NCBI RefSeq assembly: GCF_020709055.1
Contig: NZ_JAJFCK010000057.1
Location: 1 to 12,087, forward strand
Direction: 5' to 3'
Origin: Ruminococcus callidus
Lineage (GTDB): Bacteria; Bacillota; Clostridia; Oscillospirales; Ruminococcaceae
Length of the DNA stretch: 12,087 bases
Both the position numbers and the translations under genes were made by a program. Positions 1 through 6,200 of this stretch are shown piece after piece. Position 1 is the stretch's first letter. Each line of letters opens with the position of its first letter. The notes under the pieces are model-generated. The model was not told the origin of the DNA, ran no database searches, and was given only the letters and a program-made list of their open reading frames with translations.

Positions 1-55
1 GAGGGCACGTGCCCTCTAAGAACACCTCGCCAGCTGCGCTCAGCTGGAGCAGCCT
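1..55. repeat. Hairpin repeat module at the window edge
   Basis: A perfect palindrome (GAGGGC at 1-6, GCCCTC at 11-16, loop ACGT) is followed by a second hairpin (CCAGCTG at 30-36, CAGCTGG at 41-47, loop CGCT) and then AGCAGCCT. The same layout occurs at 3811-3870, where the second hairpin is identical and the first has a different but still complementary stem. The module may continue off the left edge. Apart from this and the palindrome at 115-140, I see nothing in 1-180 and no gene. Confidence 0.7.
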
Positions 56-114
56 GATAAGGAAAGCACTGAAAATCATTTTTGTTTTGCCACATGTTTT
101 TTCTATCATTTCCC

Positions 115-140
115 GTAGGGACAGGTTGTGCCGTGTCCGC
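115..140. repeat. GGACACGG/CCGTGTCC palindromic repeat, degenerate copy
   Basis: This copy reads GTAGGGACAGG-TTGTG-CCGTGTCCGC. It matches the palindrome found more perfectly at 3572-3600, 4075-4103, 8570-8595 and 11922-11950, and partially at 5088-5108. All copies are intergenic. The left arm here carries a substitution and pairs imperfectly. Confidence 0.65.
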
Positions 141-180
141 TCAGCAGCTTCTTTCCCGCTTATCCCCGCAAAACCGCATC

Positions 181-212
181 AAAAAAGAGCACTTCATTTC
201 GAAGTGCTCTCT
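181..212 (-). terminator. Rho-independent terminator of nifS-nifU
   Basis: On the minus strand a 10-bp perfect stem (AGAGCACTTC / GAAGTGCTCT, arms 201-210 and 186-195, 5-nt loop) is followed by a run of Ts. It begins about 27 bases after the nifU stop codon, the expected place for the end of this transcript. Confidence 0.92.
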
Positions 213-238
213 CAAAATCACATGGAACAGCGCAGCTT

Positions 239-658
239 TTACGCTTCCTCATGCGCCGATTCCCGGAAAATCGTCGGATCATATTCGATATGGTTCTTGT
301 CGTAGTAGTCCTTGACGGCAGCCTTGATGGCCTCCTCCGCCAGCACGGAACAGTGCATCTTGTGCGCCGGCAGCCCGTCCAGTGCCTCTGCAACGGCACG
401 GTTGGTCAGCGTCAGCGCCTCCGAGATGGGCTTTCCGGCGATCATCTCCGTTGCCATGGAGCTGGATGCAATGGCAGAACCGCAGCCGAAGGTCTCGAAC
501 TTCACGTCGGTGATGATGTCATTGTCCACCTTGAGGTAGATCTTCATGATGTCGCCGCACTTGGCGTTGCCCACCTCGCCGATGCCGTCCGCATCCTCGA
601 TCACGCCCACGTTTCTGGGGTTCATAAAGTGATCCATGACCTTTTCACTGTATAACAT
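239..658 (-). CDS. nifU: NifU/IscU-type Fe-S cluster assembly scaffold
   Basis: This 139-residue protein is a U-type scaffold on which iron-sulfur clusters are built from iron and the sulfur delivered by the cysteine desulfurase encoded just upstream. The family ligands are all present: Cys34 and Asp36 in GNAKCGD, Cys59 in FGCGSA, and His102-Cys103 in MHCSVLAEEA. The N-terminal YSEKVMDHFMNPRN motif is also typical. The length fits a stand-alone scaffold domain, without the extra ferredoxin and C-terminal Nfu domains of nitrogen-fixation NifU. I start it at 658, where the protein begins MLYSEKV, which is the family start; an AGGGAG ribosome site lies just upstream. The start codon lies inside the end of nifS (14-base overlap), so translation is probably coupled. 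The symbol nifU reflects clostridial usage; iscU would be equally valid. Confidence 0.95.
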   Translation of the reverse strand: MLYSEKVMDHFMNPRNVGVIEDADGIGEVGNAKCGDIMKIYLKVDNDIITDVKFETFGCGSAIASSSMATEMIAGKPISEALTLTNRAVAEALDGLPAHKMHCSVLAEEAIKAAVKDYYDKNHIEYDPTIFRESAHEEA

Positions 659-1835
659 AGCTTCTTCTCCCTTCCTGCAAATCCCGCCATACCGGCGACA
701 TGCTGCGCAGATACGCCACAACCTGGGGGATGGTTTCGATCAGATAGTCGATTTCTTCCGGTGTGTTCTCCGCCGACAGCGACAGCCGCAGAGAGCCGTG
801 GGCGATCTCGTGGGGTCTGCCGATGGCGAGCAGCACGTGGCTGGGATCCAGCGAACCGGATGTGCACGCCGAGCCGGAGGAGGCGCAGATGCCCTTAGCA
901 TCCAGCAGCAGCAGCAGCGACTCTCCCTCAATGCCCTCAAAGCAGAAGTGGACGTTCCCCGGCAGGCGCCGGGTGCGCTCGCCGTTGAGGATGCTGTGGG
1001 GAATGGTGCGCAGTCCCTCGATGAGCTTGTCCCGCAGTCCGGTGAGATAGGTGGTGTGTTCCGGCAGCGCAGCACAGGCCTCCCTGAGCGCCGCTGCCAT
1101 GCCCACGATTGCCGGCAGATTCTCCGTGCCGGCACGCCTGCCCCGCTCCTGTGCACCGCCGCAGATCAGACTCCGCAGCGGAATGCCCTTGCGGACGTAG
1201 AGCGCACCCACCCCACGGGGACCGTGGAATTTATGACCGGACAGAGAAAGCATGTCGATGTTCTGCTCCCGCACGTGAATCGGTACGTGTCCCGCTGCCT
1301 GCACCGCATCGGTGTGGAACGGCACGCCGTGCTTGCGGCAGACGGCGCCGATCTCGGCGATCGGCTCAATGGTGCCGATCTCGTTGTTGGCGTACATCAC
1401 ACTCACCAGACAGGTGTCCGGCTGAATGGCAGCCTCCACCTCCTCCGGCGTGATGCGTCCGGTTTCGTGCACATCCAGCAGAGTGACGGTGAAGCCCTCC
1501 TCCTTCAGCTGTTCCAGCGTGTGCAGAACGGCGTGGTGCTCAAAAGCGGTGGAAACGATGTGCTTCTTTCCCTTTCGTGCCCCCGCCCATGCAGCAGAGC
1601 GAAGCGCCTGATTGTCGGCCTCGCTGCCACCAGAGGTGAAGTAGATCTCCCGTGCCTCACAGCCCAGACAGTCCGCCATGTCCTGCCGTGCCTGAAGCAG
1701 CACCTCAGCGGCGGCCTGTCCCACATGGTGCAGGCTGGACGGATTCCCGTAGAATTGTTCAAAGCACGGCAGCATGGCATCCAGAGCCGTGCGGCTGGGC
1801 TTGGTGGTGGCGGCGTTGTCGGCATAAACTTGCAT
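645..1835 (-). CDS. nifS: Cysteine desulfurase, NifS/IscS family
   Basis: This 396-residue pyridoxal-phosphate enzyme converts cysteine to alanine and carries the sulfur as a persulfide for transfer to the scaffold. Visible features are the N-terminal YADNAATT motif, His100 in FEHHAVL, Asp176 and Gln179 in HTDAVQAAG, the PLP-binding Lys202 in SLSGHKFHGPRGVG, and the catalytic Cys324 in SSGSACTSGS. The loop around Cys324 is of the longer, group I type that donates sulfur to U-type scaffolds, which agrees with the overlapping nifU gene downstream. The length is normal for the family. The start is supported by AAAGGAGG seven bases upstream. A terminator-like hairpin lies just before this ribosome site, and I found no clear promoter between that hairpin and the gene. 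Expression may therefore depend on readthrough from metY or on a promoter I could not recognise. No iscR-like regulator is present in the window. Confidence 0.96.
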   Translation of the reverse strand: MQVYADNAATTKPSRTALDAMLPCFEQFYGNPSSLHHVGQAAAEVLLQARQDMADCLGCEAREIYFTSGGSEADNQALRSAAWAGARKGKKHIVSTAFEHHAVLHTLEQLKEEGFTVTLLDVHETGRITPEEVEAAIQPDTCLVSVMYANNEIGTIEPIAEIGAVCRKHGVPFHTDAVQAAGHVPIHVREQNIDMLSLSGHKFHGPRGVGALYVRKGIPLRSLICGGAQERGRRAGTENLPAIVGMAAALREACAALPEHTTYLTGLRDKLIEGLRTIPHSILNGERTRRLPGNVHFCFEGIEGESLLLLLDAKGICASSGSACTSGSLDPSHVLLAIGRPHEIAHGSLRLSLSAENTPEEIDYLIETIPQVVAYLRSMSPVWRDLQEGRRSYVIQ

Positions 1836-1855
1836 GCAGTATCCTCCTTTCGAAC

Positions 1856-1881
1856 AAAACCGCCCTCCGGGAGGACGGTTT
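1856..1881 (-). terminator. Terminator-like hairpin between metY and nifS
   Basis: On the minus strand AAACCGTCCTCC and GGAGGGCGGTTTT form a GC-rich stem ending in TTTTGTT. The minus-strand RNA pairs along the whole stem, with one U-G wobble, whereas the plus strand has a C-A mismatch. This points to minus-strand function. It probably terminates metY transcription, but it ends only about six bases before the nifS ribosome site, so it could also act as an attenuator in the nifS leader. Confidence 0.75.
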
Positions 1882-1918
1882 GCTGCGTTTATTTGCGATT
1901 GTCCCGAAGCAGGTTTTT

Positions 1919-2079
1919 AGAGCTTGTGTTCGTAGGAAATATATGCGGATTTTCGAGCAAATTTTTTTGCAGACAAGGCAAAAATTTGCAGGCATACTTT
2001 CGTATGGCAAGAATTTTTCACGCAGGATGCAACAAAATTTGCCGAAAAGACACTTGTATACCTTGTGAAGACAGGTTCT
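1919..2079. repeat. About 160-bp inverted-repeat element, copy 1
   Basis: This non-coding element shares most of its sequence with 10403-10565. From outside inwards it has an end CTTGTGAAGACAGGTTCT (2062-2079), a long imperfect arm pair (TTTTCGaGCAAATTTT near 1950-1966 against AAAATTTGCCGAAAA near 2035-2048), and a central hairpin at 1980-2018. The left end (1919-1936) matches only about 10 of 18 positions of copy 2 and so has decayed. The right end coincides with the last base of the metY TAA stop codon. No open frame in it looks real. It resembles a miniature inverted-repeat element, but I see no transposase or clear target duplication. Confidence 0.8.
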
Positions 2080-3371
2080 TATTCCTTCACAGCCTCGAAA
2101 CCGTGTTCCAGATCTGCCAGAATGTCGTCGATGTGCTCTGTGCCGATGGACAGACGGATGGTCGTCGGGGTGATGCCGGCGTGGAGCAGCTCCTCGTCGT
2201 TCATCTGGGAGTGTGTGGTCGAACCGGGGTGGATGACCAGGGACTTCACGTCTGCCACATTTGCCAGCAGGGAGAACAGTTCCAGCGATTCGGTGAACTT
2301 CTGTGCCTGCGCCTTGGTGCCGTTCAGTTCAAACGTAAAGATGGAAGCACCGCCGTTGGGATAGTACTTGTCGTACAGCTCCTTTTCTCTTCCCTCTGCC
2401 AGAGACGGGTGGTGCACCTTCTTGACCATGGGGTGATTCTTCAGGAAGTCAACCACCTTCAGGGCGTTCTCCACGTGGCGCTCGACACGCAGGGACAGGG
2501 TCTCCAGACCCTGGAGCAGCAGGAACGAGTGGAACGGCGACAGGGTTGCGCCGGTATCACGCATCAGGGTGGTGCGGAGCTTCATCACATAGGCGATGTT
2601 GCCGCAAGCCTTGGTGAATACAACGCCGTGGTAGGACGGGTTCGGCTGTGTCAGACCCGGGAACTTGTCGTTCTGCTCCCAGTCGAACTTGCCGCCGTCA
2701 ACGACAACGCCGCCCATGACAGTGCCGTGGCCGCCGATGAATTTGGTTGCGGAGTGTACCACGATATCTGCGCCGTGATCCAGCGGACGGAACAGGAACG
2801 GTGTGGCAAATGTATTGTCCACGATCAGCGGAATGCCGTGTGCGTGTGCCACTGCTGCGATTGCCTCCATGTCTACGACATCAGAGTTGGGGTTGCCCAG
2901 CGATTCCACATAGACAGCCTTGGTGTTGGGCTGAATGGCAGCTTCGATGGCTGCAACGTCGTGGGCATCCACGAATGTGGTGTCGATGCCGATTTCCTTG
3001 AAGGTGTTGGCGAACAGGTTGTAGGTGCCGCCGTACACGGTCTGAGAGGAAACGACGTGGTCGCCGACGCCGGCGATGTTCCGGATGGCGTAGTCAATGG
3101 CAGCGGAACCGGTGGCAGTTGCCAGCGCAGCAGCGCCGTTTTCCAGTGCAGCGATTCTCTTCTCAAAGACATCGGTGGTGGGGTTCATCAGACGGGTGTA
3201 GATGTTGCCCGGTTCGGTCAGACCGAAACGGCCTGCTGCCTGTGCAGAGTTTGCAAAGACATAGGAGGTGGTGGCATAAATCGGAACGGCTCTTGCGTCA
3301 GTGACCGGATCCGGCTGTTCCTGACCCACGTGGAGCTGCTTGGTTTCAAAGTGGTAATTTTTTTCTTCCAT
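2079..3371 (-). CDS. metY: O-acetylhomoserine sulfhydrylase (MetY)
   Basis: This 430-residue protein is a Cys/Met-metabolism PLP enzyme. It most likely joins O-acetylhomoserine with sulfide to give homocysteine, the direct-sulfhydrylation route to methionine. The PLP-binding lysine is Lys210 in [11 protein letters not shown], Asp185 in IVDNTFATP contacts the cofactor ring, and Tyr58-Arg60 in [11 protein letters not shown] are the phosphate-binding residues from the neighbouring subunit. The long insert at about 225-260 ([27 protein letters not shown]) separates MetY from the shorter cystathionine synthases and lyases. I start it at 3371 ([16 protein letters not shown]), with AAAGGA about ten bases upstream. 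An ATG at 3434 lies next to the promoter -10 box and is unlikely to be used. The leader is only about 55 bases, too short for a SAM riboswitch or T-box. Close homologues can also act on O-succinylhomoserine, so the substrate is inferred from family resemblance. Confidence 0.94.
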   Translation of the reverse strand: MEEKNYHFETKQLHVGQEQPDPVTDARAVPIYATTSYVFANSAQAAGRFGLTEPGNIYTRLMNPTTDVFEKRIAALENGAAALATATGSAAIDYAIRNIAGVGDHVVSSQTVYGGTYNLFANTFKEIGIDTTFVDAHDVAAIEAAIQPNTKAVYVESLGNPNSDVVDMEAIAAVAHAHGIPLIVDNTFATPFLFRPLDHGADIVVHSATKFIGGHGTVMGGVVVDGGKFDWEQNDKFPGLTQPNPSYHGVVFTKACGNIAYVMKLRTTLMRDTGATLSPFHSFLLLQGLETLSLRVERHVENALKVVDFLKNHPMVKKVHHPSLAEGREKELYDKYYPNGGASIFTFELNGTKAQAQKFTESLELFSLLANVADVKSLVIHPGSTTHSQMNDEELLHAGITPTTIRLSIGTEHIDDILADLEHGFEAVKE

Positions 3372-3432
3372 GAAAAAACAATCCTTTCTGTATGTCATGC
3401 TGAGGGAATCAAAAAATTCCCCGTTCCTGCTC

Positions 3433-3462
3433 ATTATAACACAATCCCGCCTAGTTCGTCAA
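3433..3462 (-). promoter_or_regulatory. Sigma-A type promoter for metY
   Basis: The minus strand shows TTGACG (3457-3462) and TATAAT (3433-3438) separated by 18 bases. Five of six and six of six positions match the housekeeping consensus. The predicted start near 3426 gives a leader of about 55 bases before the metY ATG. Confidence 0.88.
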
Positions 3463-3504
3463 TAGGAATTGAAAGAAAATCACGCAAATCAAAACAGGAT
3501 GCTT

Positions 3505-3900
3505 ACAGGAACGGTTGCGCTGTGTCCTTAGCCTCCTCTAAAAAGAGCGGAGCAGTTTTACAGCACACTCTGTAGGGACACGGCGTGCCGTGTCCGCCAA
3601 TTTCACAAAACAAAAATTTGTTTTCGTATCAACGCATATTCCGTTGAAAACGTTCCGCCGGAACGTTTCCAAAATTGTGGCACAGCAAGCGGGACACAGG
3701 GCGGAGCGGTCTTGTTCGCTCCGCCCTCGAAAAGCTGCCGCTTTTCTCACCCACCTTCTCCGCGCGCCAGAAGCATGGCGCAGGGAATTTCGCTGTCTGC
3801 GGACAGCGACTCAGGAGGCTCTTCGCCTCCTGAGAACCTCCCGCCAGCTGCGCTCAGCTGGAGCAGCCTTTTCGGGGCAACGATTTTGAGATCGTTTCGT
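3505..3900. repeat. Intergenic mosaic of tandem small hairpins
   Basis: This gene-free stretch contains consecutive hairpins. They include the GGACACGG palindrome near 3576-3594, CGTTCCGCCGGAACG near 3652, GGGCGGAGCG/CGCTCCGCCC (3699-3708 and 3717-3726), GAAAAGC/GCTTTTC (3729-3735 and 3740-3746), CGCTGTC/GACAGCG (3791-3797 and 3802-3808), TCAGGAGGC/GCCTCCTGA (3811-3819 and 3825-3833) and CCAGCTG/CAGCTGG (3844-3850 and 3855-3861). The order of the first four is repeated at 11922-12087, and the last two resemble 1-55. No credible coding region is present on either strand. Confidence 0.8.
3572..3600. repeat. GGACACGG/CCGTGTCC palindromic repeat
   Basis: GTAGGGACACGG-CGTG-CCGTGTCCGCCAA is a near-perfect palindrome (8-bp arms). 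It and the following CAATTTCACAAAAC are shared with 4075-4113. The preceding GCACACTCTG also resembles the sequence before the second copy, so the repeat unit is longer than the palindrome. Confidence 0.85.
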
Positions 3901-3921
3901 TTCCGCACGATGCTTTTTGTG

Positions 3922-4040
3922 CCGTGTCCTTAGCCTCCCCTGAAAGGGGTGACTCCCCACGGGGTGGGGAGATGCCCAAAGGGCAGAGGGGACCGCTCAG
4001 TACGAGGGGGACCGCTGATAGGCGGTGGAGGGGTCTTTTC
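3922..4040. repeat. CCTCCCCTGAAAGGGG multi-hairpin module, copy 1
   Basis: In order there are CCCCT/AGGGG with loop GAA, CTCCCCAC/GTGGGGAG (3953-3960 and 3964-3971), TGCCC/GGGCA (3973-3977 and 3981-3985) and ACCGC/GCGGT (4011-4015 and 4022-4026), ending in GGAGGGGTCTTTT. A related series lies at 8604-8712, and a shorter inverted relative at 8738-8790. There is no coding capacity of its own. Confidence 0.75.
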
Positions 4041-4067
4041 GTGAAATCTTTTTATAGTGTTTTCAAT

Positions 4068-4115
4068 GCACTCTGCAGGGACACGGCGTGCCGTGTCCGC
4101 CAATTTCACAAAACC
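4068..4115. repeat. GGACACGG/CCGTGTCC palindromic repeat with flank
   Basis: GGGACACGG-CGTG-CCGTGTCCGCC plus the flanking CAATTTCACAAAAC nearly duplicates 3563-3611 about 500 bases away. It lies about 30 bases beyond the deacetylase terminator, in the gene-free 3463-4190 interval. Confidence 0.82.
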
Positions 4116-4145
4116 AAAACAGGATATTCCGTATCCCCCCCAGCG

Positions 4146-4181
4146 AAAAACGGTCTGACCAAAGCAGACCAGACCGTTTCC
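4146..4181 (-). terminator. Rho-independent terminator of the deacetylase gene
   Basis: On the minus strand the arms AAACGGTCTG (4170-4179) and CAGACCGTTT (4148-4157) form a 10-bp stem that runs into a T tract. It starts about ten bases after the TAG stop at 4191. This supports TAG being read as a normal stop codon in this genome. Confidence 0.88.
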
Positions 4182-4190
4182 CGAAAATTC

Positions 4191-4934
4191 CTACAGCGTA
4201 TAGCCCGCCGCCCGAAGCTGGTCGATGAGATCGCCCAGAATGGCAGCGTTGGTGGAGGAAACCGAGTGGAGCAGCAGGATCTCCCCGCCGTGTGCGTGGG
4301 ATACCAGCCGTTCCAATGCCTCCGCCGGATCCGGCTGCGCATCGGTCTTCCAGTCCACATAGGCATCGCTCCAGAACAGCGTCCGGTAGCCGCATGTGCT
4401 GGCAGTTTCCAGCGCCGCCTCGGAGTACTCGCCGCAGGGACACCGAAAATACTGCATCTCATAGCCATAGGTGTCCAGCACGTACCGGTGCAGATCCATG
4501 ATCTCCGCCTCTGCCTCCGCCGCTGTCAGCTGCGGCAGGCTGGCGTGGGTCATGCCGTGGTTCCCCAGCATGTGCCCCTCTGCGATCATGCGCTGTACTA
4601 GATCCGCCTCCCGCTTGGCGTAGTCGCCGGTGAGGAAAAAGATGGCGGACACGTGCTTTTCCCGCAGCGTGTCCAGAATCTGACCGGTATAGCCGTTTTC
4701 ATAGCCCTGATCGAACGTGAGAATGATCCGTGTCCGGTCCGGGGTGGTGGCGTATGCCCCGTATGCGGCATACTGCCGGTCGAACGCCAGCGCATCCAGC
4801 GGACGGTTTTCGGCATCCACTGCCGTGCCCTGTCCGTAGCCGATGACGGCATTGCTTACTGCACAGACTGCCGTCTGGGGCAGCATGCCGGCGGCGAGCA
4901 CCACGCCCGCCGTCCCTGTGAGCCATCGTTTCAT
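4191..4934 (-). CDS. PdaA-like secreted polysaccharide (peptidoglycan) deacetylase
   Basis: This 247-residue protein has a signal peptide (MKRWLTGTAGVVLAAG, likely cut near TAVCA) and one NodB-homology, carbohydrate esterase 4 domain from about residue 68 to the end. It probably removes N-acetyl groups from cell-wall sugars outside the membrane. Visible motifs are LTFDQGYENGYTG (Asp75), the metal ligands His126 and His130 in NHGMTHASLP, RCPCGEYS (Arg164) and LLLHSVSS (His223). The TFDxGYEN form of the first motif, with the usual second Asp replaced (here Gln76), and the DWKTD stretch closely resemble PdaA, the muramic-delta-lactam deacetylase of spore cortex. A role in sporulation is therefore possible but not shown. 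AGGAGG lies nine bases before the ATG at 4934 and three before one at 4940, so I prefer 4934. The gene is monocistronic, with its own terminator. Confidence 0.9.
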   Translation of the reverse strand: MKRWLTGTAGVVLAAGMLPQTAVCAVSNAVIGYGQGTAVDAENRPLDALAFDRQYAAYGAYATTPDRTRIILTFDQGYENGYTGQILDTLREKHVSAIFFLTGDYAKREADLVQRMIAEGHMLGNHGMTHASLPQLTAAEAEAEIMDLHRYVLDTYGYEMQYFRCPCGEYSEAALETASTCGYRTLFWSDAYVDWKTDAQPDPAEALERLVSHAHGGEILLLHSVSSTNAAILGDLIDQLRAAGYTL

Positions 4935-5000
4935 GTGCATTCGCCTCCTCCGGCTGCATCAGCAGCCAGAGATAGCATGCCCCGCTGTCGCCGGATTATA

Positions 5001-5033
5001 CAAAAAACGCTCCGGCAAATTGACCGGAGCGTG
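5001..5033 (-). terminator. Rho-independent terminator downstream of ireB
   Basis: A 9-bp stem (ACGCTCCGG / CCGGAGCGT, arms 5024-5032 and 5007-5015, 8-nt loop) is followed on the minus strand by TTTTTT. It separates ireB from the deacetylase gene. A TATAAT-like box (4995-5000, minus strand) abuts it and may be the -10 element of the deacetylase promoter, but I see no convincing -35. Confidence 0.9.
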
Positions 5034-5087
5034 GGTGCAGCTTGTACGCTGAATCGAAACGAAAAATGAAACCAAAATACCTGCCGA

Positions 5088-5108
5088 ACACGCTGTGCCG
5101 TGTCCGCC
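5088..5108. repeat. Partial GGACACGG/CCGTGTCC palindromic repeat
   Basis: The stretch around ACACGCTGTGCCGTGTCCGCC keeps the right arm of the palindrome family and a decayed left arm. It lies between the ireB stop codon and its terminator, so it would be carried in the 3' end of the ireB transcript. Confidence 0.6.
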
Positions 5109-5128
5109 AGATAACTGCCTCAGGCAGC

Positions 5129-5374
5129 TCAGTTCTTCAAATAGGACTTTACCAGTGCCTGAAGCAGCTCGTCCCGATCAATGTGCCGGATTAGACTGCG
5201 GGCATTGTTATAGGTGGTTATGTAGGTGGGATCCTCCGAGAGGATGTAACCTACGATCTGGTTCACCGGATTATAGCCTTTTTTTGTCAGTGCGTCATAT
5301 ACAATCATCAGCGTTTTCTTCATCTCGATCTCTTTTTCATCACTGACGGAAAACGTCATTGTCTTATCATACAT
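5129..5374 (-). CDS. ireB: IreB family regulatory phosphoprotein (UPF0297)
   Basis: This 81-residue cytoplasmic protein belongs to the IreB/YrzL family. In Enterococcus faecalis, IreB is phosphorylated by the PASTA-domain kinase IreK and acts as a negative regulator of cephalosporin resistance and the cell-envelope stress response. The family core is clear: [52 protein letters not shown]. Thr5 and Thr7 lie in the N-terminal segment that carries the phosphorylated threonines in E. faecalis. The start is firm, with AAGGAGGT nine bases upstream. In many Firmicutes this gene sits between alaS and ruvX, but neither is present here and the gene stands alone with its own promoter-like sequence and terminator. 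The phosphorylation role is inferred from the family. Confidence 0.92.
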   Translation of the reverse strand: MYDKTMTFSVSDEKEIEMKKTLMIVYDALTKKGYNPVNQIVGYILSEDPTYITTYNNARSLIRHIDRDELLQALVKSYLKN

Positions 5375-5446
5375 GAAACTTCAACCTCCTTCGGAACAGG
5401 GCACAGCAGCTCCTGCCGGAGAAGCCGCCGCTGCTATTTCTCTTCT

Positions 5447-5475
5447 ATTATACCCGAATTTGCAGAAAGAAACAA
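5447..5475 (-). promoter_or_regulatory. Probable promoter of ireB
   Basis: The minus strand has a perfect TATAAT (5447-5452) preceded, after 17 bases, by TTGTTT (5470-5475), a weak -35 match. The -10 box lies about 73 bases before the start codon. Confidence 0.6.
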
Positions 5476-5569
5476 GGGATAACCCGACTTTTTGCCGTTT
5501 TGCCATGGAATTATGGTTTGCCTTTGTGCAACATGACGAAAAAATCAGGAAAATTTTTCCGCATACCGC

Positions 5570-5595
5570 AAAAAAAGGGACACAAGGTCCCTTTC
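5570..5595 (-). terminator. Rho-independent terminator of the DUF1540 gene
   Basis: On the minus strand AAAGGGAC (5587-5594) and GTCCCTTT (5574-5581) pair perfectly around a 5-nt loop, followed by further Ts. It starts about 28 bases after the stop codon at 5622. Confidence 0.88.
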
Positions 5596-5621
5596 TCTGC
5601 CGGTGCTGCCGGAGCGGGCAC

Positions 5622-5801
5622 TTAGCCCTGTGTGCTGCGCTTTACGAAGGAGTCGCAGTTGGTGCACTCCGGAACGGTGGGGTTGCTCTCGTGGGTGCCC
5701 ACACAGATGCAGTCCAGACCGCAGTAGTTTTCGGTGACCATGTTGTGCTTGCACTGGGTGACAGAGCACTTGATGTTGGAGTTCTTGTGTTTCATTTCCA
5801 T
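5622..5801 (-). CDS. Small cysteine-rich DUF1540 protein
   Basis: This is a 59-residue protein. After a short basic N-terminus (MEMKHKNSN) it carries one DUF1540 unit from about residue 10 to 52. Six cysteines are arranged as IKCSVTQCKHN, NYCGLDCICVG and PECTNCDSF, with His in CKHN and THES. DUF1540 proteins are common in Clostridia, the cysteine pattern suggests metal binding, and no function is established. I start at 5801, where GGAG lies nine bases upstream. A second ATG at 5795 is less well placed, and an upstream ATG at 5882 would add an unrelated low-complexity stretch. The gene has its own terminator. I could not identify its promoter in 5802-6074, and that interval contains nothing else I can name. 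Confidence 0.86.
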   Translation of the reverse strand: MEMKHKNSNIKCSVTQCKHNMVTENYCGLDCICVGTHESNPTVPECTNCDSFVKRSTQG

Positions 5802-6074
5802 GCTGTTTTTCTCCGTTTCCAAAAAATTTTGACCGGTGCGGCAGGGGATGCGGTGTTTCTGCCGTCTGCCGTACCGGTACACTCCCAGTATGCCCCCGCA
5901 GCCGGAGAATATACACAGCGGCTGTCAAAATGTGCAGCAGGGCGTATTTTGCCGATTTTTGCGAAACCCGTTTTCTCTGGAAAAATGCCACAAAAAAGCG
6001 CCTGCGGAATTGTGCAGGTTTTATGGTGAATTTGTAAATATGTACGCCGGGCTGGACATTTTCCCGAAAACAGA

Positions 6075-6104
6075 TTGACATTTCGGTTACAAATGTGATA
6101 CAAT
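6075..6104 (+). promoter_or_regulatory. Sigma-A type promoter for the GH31 gene
   Basis: TTGACA (6075-6080) and TACAAT (6099-6104) are separated by 18 bases. Six of six and five of six positions match consensus. The predicted start near 6111 gives a leader of about 90 bases, ending in GGAGGT six bases before the ATG. I recognise no riboswitch in the leader. Confidence 0.88.
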
Positions 6105-6200
6105 AGCCTTACATGTAGATGGTACGGGCACGGGAAACCTTCGGCGCACCGGAAAAGTCGCATGGAAACAGAACCATATTTTTGATACGGAGGTACTTCC

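Noticed and set aside
3372..3432. SAM riboswitch or T-box in the metY leader
   Set aside because: The promoter leaves a leader of only about 55 bases, and no conserved riboswitch core or terminator/antiterminator pair is visible.
636..3575. A 979-codon open frame on the plus strand across nifU, nifS and metY
   Set aside because: It is antisense to three clearly recognisable enzymes, shows no family resemblance in translation, and arises from the GC-biased codon use of the opposite strand.
3505..4040. CRISPR array or tRNA cluster, suggested by the repeated short hairpins
   Set aside because: There is no regular repeat-spacer spacing, no cas gene and no cloverleaf or CCA end. The repeats are palindromes of different sequence.
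5990..6027. Hairpin CCTGC/GCAGG followed by TTTT upstream of the GH31 promoter
   Set aside because: The stem is only five base pairs with a long loop, and no gene on the matching strand ends there.
6075..6104. Catabolite-repression (cre) operator overlapping the GH31 promoter
   Set aside because: Only the right half (CGGTTACAA) fits the consensus. The left half does not match, so I do not call a site.
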